Positions 52,907-57,948 of a stretch of DNA of 57,948 nucleotides are shown piece by piece; positions within the stretch are counted from its first letter, which is position 1, and the number at the start of each line of letters is the position of its first letter. Position numbers and translations under genes: made by a program. The notes beneath the pieces are model-generated. The model saw nothing but the letters and a program-made list of their open reading frames with translations, did no database searches and was not told where the DNA came from. The DNA comes from Planctomycetota bacterium (GTDB lineage: Bacteria; Planctomycetota; UBA8108; UBA1146), in assembly GCA_016776905.1 (NCBI GenBank), contig JADHSM010000019.1, forward strand, positions 1 through 57,948, written 5' to 3'.

Positions 52907-55382
52907 TAGTCAGAAGTTAGCAGAGGGGAATCTTTCACAAGATGCCTTCATGCTCGTGGTTCTGGCATGTACAGCCTACTTTTTCATCGCGCTTTACAGC
53001 CAATATTCTGTGGCTGCTGGTCAGAGTGAAAAGAATGTTTGCGGGGCCTTTGGTGGGTTTCTCGCAAGTTCTCATTTTGCCATCTTTGGAGCGATCACGG
53101 GTTATGTCTCGGCGATAGGTCTCTTCGCCCTGACTTGCATGATGCTTTTTCAGGTGAAGGTCGAGAAGTGGTGGCCCCGCGTGTTGGGGGTCAGTCTCTT
53201 TCTTCTCTCCCTCTGTATTCTAGAGTTCCGTTTTACCGAGGTATCGCTGATCCCCAATTCCGACTATCGGGGTGGCATCATCGGCACCTATACCGGTCTC
53301 TGGGCCGTCGACGCCTTGGGTGTGACGGGGACGACCATCTTTTCATTCTTGACTCTCTTTCTCGGATTCATGTTCGCCACCGGAATGCCAGTGGCTCAAT
53401 TTCTTCGAGTCTCTCTCGCCTTTTTTGGGGGCATCGTTGCCCGTTTTGGAGGGAAAACTCCAGACTTGGCCCGCAAGGTTGCAGGAAGTCTTGGTAGTGC
53501 GAGTGAAGCGACCAAATCCACTCTTTCACGACTCGCAAGCGCTCGGCCTCAGTCAGAGGTGACTCAAGAAGAACGCGATCTTCTGGTGGGTCAGGCGGAT
53601 GCTGAAGAAGAGGAAGAAGAAGAATACGAAGAAGAATACGAAGAAGAAGAAGAAGAAGAATACGAAGAAGAAGATCCCATTCACGGTGAAGAAGAAGAGT
53701 ACGAAGAAGAGGAAGAGGAAGAGGAAGAGGAAGAAGAAGACGACGAAGACGATCTCCTCGCCGAAGATGAGGAGTACGAAGAAGAAGAAGAGGAAGAGGA
53801 AGAGGAAGAAACCTCTTTCCCCAAGCGTGTCATTCGTCTTGGGCCCGAACAGTCGGAGCCCGCTGTTGGAGTATACGAAGAGCAACTGACTTTTGACGGA
53901 GTCTACGCACCTCCGGCCATCTCATACTTACAGGATCCTAAAGAAGTCAATCACGAAGAGGGTCGAGAAGAACTCGACAAGGTAGCGACCAAGATCGAAG
54001 AGACGCTCAGGTCTTTCAAGATCGAGTCTAAAGTCGGCAATGTCCAAAGAGGCCCCGTGATCACTCAGTACGAACTGAGCCTCGAGCCGGGCGTCAAAGT
54101 GAATAAGATCGTGGGTCTTTCAGATGACCTCGCGATGGCACTCTCTGCGCAGAGTGTCAGAGTTGTCGCTCCTATTCCTGGAAAACCGACAGTTGGAATT
54201 GAAGTTCCTAACAAGCAGCGTGAATCCGTAGTTCTCAAAGAGTTGTTACAATCGAGATCTTTTGCTGAATCAGACTTGGGATTACCTCTGCTGCTGGGAA
54301 AAGATGCTGCGGGTGAACCCATTGTTGCGGATCTCACCAAAATGCCTCACCTATTGATCGCTGGATCCACAGGGTCAGGTAAGTCCGTCTGTATCAATGC
54401 CATCATCGTTTCGATGTTGATGACGCGATCCCCGGATGAGTTGAAGTTGATTCTTGTCGATCCAAAGATGGTGGAACTGTCTTCGTTTGAAGACATTCCT
54501 CATCTGCTGACTCCTGTCATCACAGATATGAAGAAAGCACCCGCAGCTCTTGAGTGGCTCGTTCGGAAAATGGAGCAGCGTTATGAATTGCTGTCCAAAG
54601 TAGGAGTGAGAGACATCAAGGGTTACAACGATCTCGAGCATGAGGAACGCTATTCGAGGCTGACCGAAAAGGTGAGTCATGAAGAGGCAGATGAAGCTCC
54701 CAAAAAGTTGCCCTATCTCACTATTATCATCGACGAACTCGCAGATTTGATGATGACCAGTTCGAAAGAGGTCGAGTCTTCCATCATTCGATTGGCTCAG
54801 AAGTCTAGAGCCGTGGGTATTCATGTGATCTTGGCGACACAAAGACCTTCTGTAGATGTCGTGACAGGATTGATCAAGGCGAATCTCCCTTCCCGAATTT
54901 GTTTCAAGGTCTCGAGTCGTATCGATTCGCGAACAGTGCTTGATCGTATTGGTGGAGACAAGTTACTCGGTATGGGTGATATGCTTTACCTGCCACCGAA
55001 TACGGCCTTGTTGGAACGTGCTCAGTGCACTTATGTCGACGACAAAGAGATTCGAAAAATCGTGAAACATTTGCGTCAGGATGCCAAGCCTCAATTCTCC
55101 AAGGAGATCGACAACTTCCTCGAAGGTCGACAAGACGGAGCGAGTGGCGGAGTTCCTGGTGCTGACGATGAGCTCTTTGATCAAGCGGTGAGAATCGTTC
55201 TGGAAACGGGACGTGGGTCCACAACATTACTCCAACGTCGCCTCGGTATAGGATACACCCGTGCTTCTCGGATCATGGACGTGATGAGTGAATTTGGAAT
55301 AGTGAGTAACTTCAAGGGCTCTAAGGCTCGTGAGGTTCGTATTTCGCTAGAGGAATGGGAAGAGATGTCTTCCCAGTCTTGA
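52875..55382 (+). CDS. ftsK: FtsK/SpoIIIE-type DNA translocase with hyperacidic linker
   Basis: Start taken at ATG 52875; 52860 (GTG) and 52878 are possible. About four membrane helices lie in the first 190 residues. A run of about 69 nearly all Glu/Asp/Tyr residues (53604-53810) follows, then the alpha/beta motor with Walker A GSTGSGKSVCIN and Walker B TIIIDELADLM, and the gamma winged-helix domain at the C-terminus (ELFDQAVRIVL, RRLGIGYTRASRIMD) that reads polar chromosome motifs. The role is chromosome dimer resolution and segregation at the septum. The linker is usually Pro/Gln-rich in other bacteria, so the acidic one is unusual. Confidence 0.95.
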   Translation: MMSRSRKKRNSSQKLAEGNLSQDAFMLVVLACTAYFFIALYSQYSVAAGQSEKNVCGAFGGFLASSHFAIFGAITGYVSAIGLFALTCMMLFQVKVEKWWPRVLGVSLFLLSLCILEFRFTEVSLIPNSDYRGGIIGTYTGLWAVDALGVTGTTIFSFLTLFLGFMFATGMPVAQFLRVSLAFFGGIVARFGGKTPDLARKVAGSLGSASEATKSTLSRLASARPQSEVTQEERDLLVGQADAEEEEEEEYEEEYEEEEEEEYEEEDPIHGEEEEYEEEEEEEEEEEEDDEDDLLAEDEEYEEEEEEEEEEETSFPKRVIRLGPEQSEPAVGVYEEQLTFDGVYAPPAISYLQDPKEVNHEEGREELDKVATKIEETLRSFKIESKVGNVQRGPVITQYELSLEPGVKVNKIVGLSDDLAMALSAQSVRVVAPIPGKPTVGIEVPNKQRESVVLKELLQSRSFAESDLGLPLLLGKDAAGEPIVADLTKMPHLLIAGSTGSGKSVCINAIIVSMLMTRSPDELKLILVDPKMVELSSFEDIPHLLTPVITDMKKAPAALEWLVRKMEQRYELLSKVGVRDIKGYNDLEHEERYSRLTEKVSHEEADEAPKKLPYLTIIIDELADLMMTSSKEVESSIIRLAQKSRAVGIHVILATQRPSVDVVTGLIKANLPSRICFKVSSRIDSRTVLDRIGGDKLLGMGDMLYLPPNTALLERAQCTYVDDKEIRKIVKHLRQDAKPQFSKEIDNFLEGRQDGASGGVPGADDELFDQAVRIVLETGRGSTTLLQRRLGIGYTRASRIMDVMSEFGIVSNFKGSKAREVRISLEEWEEMSSQS
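53604..53810 (+). repeat. GAA/GAG-rich low-complexity tract in ftsK
   Basis: 69 codons, mostly Glu, with Tyr and Asp at intervals and short interruptions (DPIHG, LLA). It is purine-only over long stretches of the + strand and so prone to slippage. Confidence 0.9.
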
Positions 55383-55618
55383 AGCCGTACTGAGGCGTTC
55401 TCCTGCGAGTGAGTCATCCCTCACTGACTTCAGTTGCCATATTTTAGGGCACGTCATGTGCATATGTTATACCTTGTGTAATAACGAAATTTTCGAGTAT
55501 ATATATTCCATAATCATGCAGCCTTCTCATGAGGTGTTCGCGAACCCATGGCCTGTATGTAATCTCCTAAAGGTGAAAAAGGTGACACGATGCCTGCAGA
55601 TTTACTGATCCGAGTCAT

Positions 55619-56101
55619 GTGCATTTTTTTCTTAGTATTTCTTTTTCGGGATGTGCCAATTCTACCCGCGTGATTCAGAATGTTGGATTGGGTAATGATT
55701 CCCTGTCTCTGGGTTGGGCTGGATATCCGAAAGATGGAATTGGGATGATTATCGATGTGAAATCCTATCGTTTTGATGACCCGATCACCGGTGAAAGCGA
55801 AGGCGCGGGCGGCATACATCTGGGGGTGACACGAAAGTTGAATGACAAAGTCGGAGCTCACCTGGGTATGGGAATTGGCGGAGGTTCCAGTCCCCTGGTT
55901 CCGGATGGGGGATTTGTCTTTGGAGTACAGTATCTCCCAGAGAGCAAGTTTTCATTGGGCCTGCAATTTGATGGAGTCAAAGATGAAGCCATGGTCCTCT
56001 TTGGAGTCGAGGATCCGTTATGGTTCTTGACCATCTTCGATGGCCTGGTCGACGGGGTTTTTGATGACGAAGACGATGATGCCTGGCCCAGCCCGCACTG
56101 A
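55619..56101 (+). CDS. probable lipoprotein with apparent frameshift near its start
   Basis: As read, the frame begins at GTG 55619 and encodes a lipobox FSGC at residues 9-12, then a Gly-rich beta-type region (VGLGNDSLSLGWAGYPKDG, GAHLGMGIGGG) and an acidic tail. The better start is ATG 55590 in another frame, with AGGTG upstream and a classic n-region and hydrophobic core (MPADLLIRVMCIFFL). One extra T in the run at 55624-55630 would join it to the lipobox. Sequencing error, pseudogenisation or slippage-dependent expression are all possible. Function unknown. Confidence 0.6.
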   Translation: MHFFLSISFSGCANSTRVIQNVGLGNDSLSLGWAGYPKDGIGMIIDVKSYRFDDPITGESEGAGGIHLGVTRKLNDKVGAHLGMGIGGGSSPLVPDGGFVFGVQYLPESKFSLGLQFDGVKDEAMVLFGVEDPLWFLTIFDGLVDGVFDDEDDDAWPSPH

Positions 56102-56151
56102 AAACCTGGTTGATCAGTGTTGGGGGATTCTATCCAAAAGAATGAAAAGCC

Positions 56152-56178
56152 TTGACCCAAATAGGGTCAATTTTTATT
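56152..56178 (+). terminator. intrinsic terminator after the frameshifted lipoprotein gene
   Basis: TTGACCC (56152-56158) pairs perfectly with GGGTCAA (56164-56170) around a five-base loop, followed by TTTTTATT. It lies in the leader of the next gene. Confidence 0.75.
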
Positions 56179-56244
56179 CTGGATTATGAGGTCTTTTTTT
56201 GTACGATTTCTCTGTACCCGATTCTTTTTCCGAAAGAAGGCTTC

Positions 56245-57072
56245 ATGCGCTCTTCTCAAACTTCTGTGAGCTTCGGCTTCCTCATGGTGGCTCTGGCTTT
56301 CCTCTTTGCTCCGGTCGCTTCGGCGCAAAACGTTCCGTTTCCGAATCCTCTTCCTGGGGGAGGGACGACCTGTCCCAATGACTTTGGAATGTCCATCGCT
56401 GACGTCACTGTTCAACCCGGAGAAATTTTCGAGCTGGTCGTCTCTTTGGACAATCCGAATCCGGTCACGGATTTCGTCTGGGGGATCAATTCACCTTCCC
56501 CGGCAAGTTGTCAATTCCTGACGACTGAAACCGGAGCAGGGATCGCGGCCTACAGTGCTGCCAACGGCTCACTTCCCCCCGGCACGTGTGATCTCTTCAC
56601 AAACCCGGCGGAGGTCTTTGGTTTCATGGTCTTTATGTATGGCCCTTACCAGAGTTCCATCTACGGAACCGAGATCTTCCGGATCACCTGTGTCGCAGGG
56701 ATGACCCCCGGTGAAGTCGCGCTCCCATGGATGGTGGATGGGAACGGCAGTGGATTCTCCTGTGGAGAAGTGATGGTGACCATCGCCGATCCGACTCCGG
56801 CGCTCACTGAAGTGATGCGCGGAGACGTCAATCTGGACACTTCCTGCAATCTGACCGATGCCATCAACCTGCTCGACTATCTTTACGTCGGCAACTTCGA
56901 CACCACCTGCCCGGACGCCTGCGATGTGGACGACTCCGGCTCCGTCAATCTGGCGGATGCGGTCAATCTGCTCAGCGGACTCTTCGGCGGAGGATTCATG
57001 CTGGAGGATCGTTGCATGCCGGACGCCACCACGGATCTCTTGGCAGAGTGCATCGGATCTCCCTGCCCCTGA
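56245..57072 (+). CDS. secreted protein with possible cohesin-like domain and dockerin tail
   Basis: ATG 56245 has GAAGG upstream; the longer frame from TTG 56152 runs through a terminator hairpin and is rejected. The signal peptide ends VASAQ. Residues of about 40-185 form a beta-sandwich-like region (MSIADVTVQPGEIFELVVSLDN, FRITCVAGMTPGEVALPW) that recalls cohesin domains in spacing; this is a tentative call. A dockerin-like double calcium loop follows (MRGDVNLDTSCNLTDAINLL, then DVDDSGSVNLADAVNLL), and the protein ends GSPCP. It shares the Cys-Pro ending with the giant HYR proteins about 30 kb away, so the same assembly or anchoring system may handle it. Confidence 0.85.
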   Translation: MRSSQTSVSFGFLMVALAFLFAPVASAQNVPFPNPLPGGGTTCPNDFGMSIADVTVQPGEIFELVVSLDNPNPVTDFVWGINSPSPASCQFLTTETGAGIAAYSAANGSLPPGTCDLFTNPAEVFGFMVFMYGPYQSSIYGTEIFRITCVAGMTPGEVALPWMVDGNGSGFSCGEVMVTIADPTPALTEVMRGDVNLDTSCNLTDAINLLDYLYVGNFDTTCPDACDVDDSGSVNLADAVNLLSGLFGGGFMLEDRCMPDATTDLLAECIGSPCP

Positions 57073-57112
57073 TCGAAAGTCTTATGGTTGCTGTTCAAGT
57101 ACAAAGATCAAA

Positions 57113-57152
57113 AAAAGGTCCCTCCCGAGATTCGGGAGGGACCTTTTCTTTT
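57113..57152. terminator. bidirectional intrinsic terminator
   Basis: A perfect 16-bp stem (57113-57128 with 57132-57147), flanked by A on the left and T on the right, ends both the dockerin gene (+) and the DUF2891 gene (-). Confidence 0.9.
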
Positions 57153-57182
57153 GTGACAAGCCTTCGTCTATACCTGATGCCA

Positions 57183-57948
57183 TCAGACGGTCCGGGGATG
57201 CACCACTTCCAATGCAAAGGAAGCCAGCCAGTGACTGCCGGCGTAATGCTCCGGGTGAATCCCCTGTAGGCCCGCTTGCCGATGGATTTGGGCCTGTTGA
57301 TTGAGAGTGTCGTGAAGATCCGGTTCTTCGGTTTTGAAGTGTCCGGCGATGGCCAGCAGTGCCCGAGCCCGTGACAGGTTGAGACCATCCAGATGGGCCA
57401 GTTTTCCATCGGTGGGATCGGGGCAGGTCACCGGCTCGGTGGGCCAACTGCCATCGAGCAGTACGGGTGCCGCTTGCTGCAGCCAGGTTTTCAGGTCTGC
57501 GGGGGACAACACCCTCCGCATCAGATCTGCGGTTTCCAGAGTCGGCGACAGGAAGTCGTGATTCGAAGGCTCTAGGTGCATTGGCAAATCTCGATCAGCT
57601 TCATGATGACGCAGGGCGATTTCACGGATGCGGTCAGTGCTCGTGGTGTCGCCAACAACAGTGGCCCAATCATGGAAGTGACCGAGACTGTACATCGACT
57701 GATCATGTTGTCCGGAGCGCACCGGACGATGCAGTTTCTTGCACCAGCGGATGATGGCTCGCTGGGCTTCACTCTCCAGACCTTCGAGACGTTCCATCAG
57801 CGGATGCTGCATCTGTCGTAACTCCGCACATAAAGTCAGTAGCCAAGCACGGCCATAGGGCACTTCAAACCCGGGGCGAGCTTCGGCATAGGCGACTTCT
57901 TGAGCGAGGTCTTCTGGGTTGAGAGCACGGTCTAGGTAAGCTTCGATT
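57183..57948 (-). CDS. DUF2891 family protein (5' end outside window)
   Basis: The minus-strand frame is open to the window edge, so only the C-terminal 255 residues are seen. Family motifs: FEVPYGRAWLL, PVRSGQHDQSMYSLG, EPSNHDFLSPTLETADLMRRVL, DGKLAHLDGLNLSRA and HYAGSHWLASFA. The family is predicted to be a helical barrel; no activity is established. Base composition here seems more GC-rich than in the HYR array. Confidence 0.9.
   Translation of the reverse strand, partial: IEAYLDRALNPEDLAQEVAYAEARPGFEVPYGRAWLLTLCAELRQMQHPLMERLEGLESEAQRAIIRWCKKLHRPVRSGQHDQSMYSLGHFHDWATVVGDTTSTDRIREIALRHHEADRDLPMHLEPSNHDFLSPTLETADLMRRVLSPADLKTWLQQAAPVLLDGSWPTEPVTCPDPTDGKLAHLDGLNLSRARALLAIAGHFKTEEPDLHDTLNQQAQIHRQAGLQGIHPEHYAGSHWLASFALEVVHPRTV

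Noticed and set aside
53553..53885. Minus-strand ORF of 110 residues rich in Phe
   Set aside because: It is the antisense of the Glu-rich ftsK tract.
56152..56244. N-terminal extension of the dockerin protein from TTG 56152
   Set aside because: It begins on a terminator hairpin, lacks a ribosome site, and would bury the signal peptide that starts at 56245.

Overview
The window looks like a chromosomal segment of a Gram-negative-type bacterium. The best guess is a member of Planctomycetota or a related PVC-type lineage. This rests on the very large secreted proteins built from HYR modules, short Cys/Asp/Asn repeats of the form DCNxNGxPDxC and a C-terminal dockerin-like pair, on several lipoproteins, and on families common in marine planctomycete genomes (DUF3500, DUF2891, FtcD fusion, BtpA-type barrel). 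The taxonomic call is inference. No rRNA, tRNA, CRISPR array, phage or insertion sequence was found.

Region 1 (1-27676, + strand) is an accessory array of four large paralogous secreted proteins. The first is cut by the window edge. The second is a 4518-residue giant. The third and fourth (1818 and 1812 residues) are colinear tandem duplicates. The shared plan is: signal peptide, three DCN repeats, a roughly seven-bladed FG-GAP-type propeller, more DCN repeats, an HYR array closed by a divergent capping HYR module, another DCN block whose last repeat has lost its first cysteine, a dockerin-like double calcium loop, and a C-terminus ending in Cys-Pro. Hairpins or intrinsic terminators separate the genes. 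One terminator lies just after a strong-looking promoter in the leader of the fourth gene.

Region 2 (27745-39226) is mixed. It holds a small acidic protein, a secreted triple Cys-cluster (TRASH-like) protein, an endonuclease/exonuclease/phosphatase lipoprotein, a patatin phospholipase, a GT2 glycosyltransferase, a cytochrome c lipoprotein, a probable structured non-coding RNA with its own terminator, a double-ACT protein, a coiled-coil protein with a Gly/Asn repeat tail, a fused formiminotransferase-cyclodeaminase, a DUF3500 protein and a single-domain response regulator.

Region 3 (39283-55382) is mostly housekeeping. On the minus strand, a gamma-carbonic-anhydrase-like protein, TsaB, alanine racemase and a large AsmA-like envelope protein form a tight operon. 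On the plus strand, tpiA-secG-yicC-gmk-rpoZ-coaC-coaB-ftsK run close together with short gaps or overlaps behind a candidate sigma70-type promoter.

Region 4 (55590-57948) holds a lipoprotein that appears frameshifted in a T7 tract, a small secreted protein with a possible cohesin-like sandwich plus the same dockerin-CP tail as the giants, and the 3' part of a DUF2891 gene. The dockerin-CP tail on five secreted proteins at two loci suggests a shared surface-anchoring or assembly system, which is the most interesting feature of the window.
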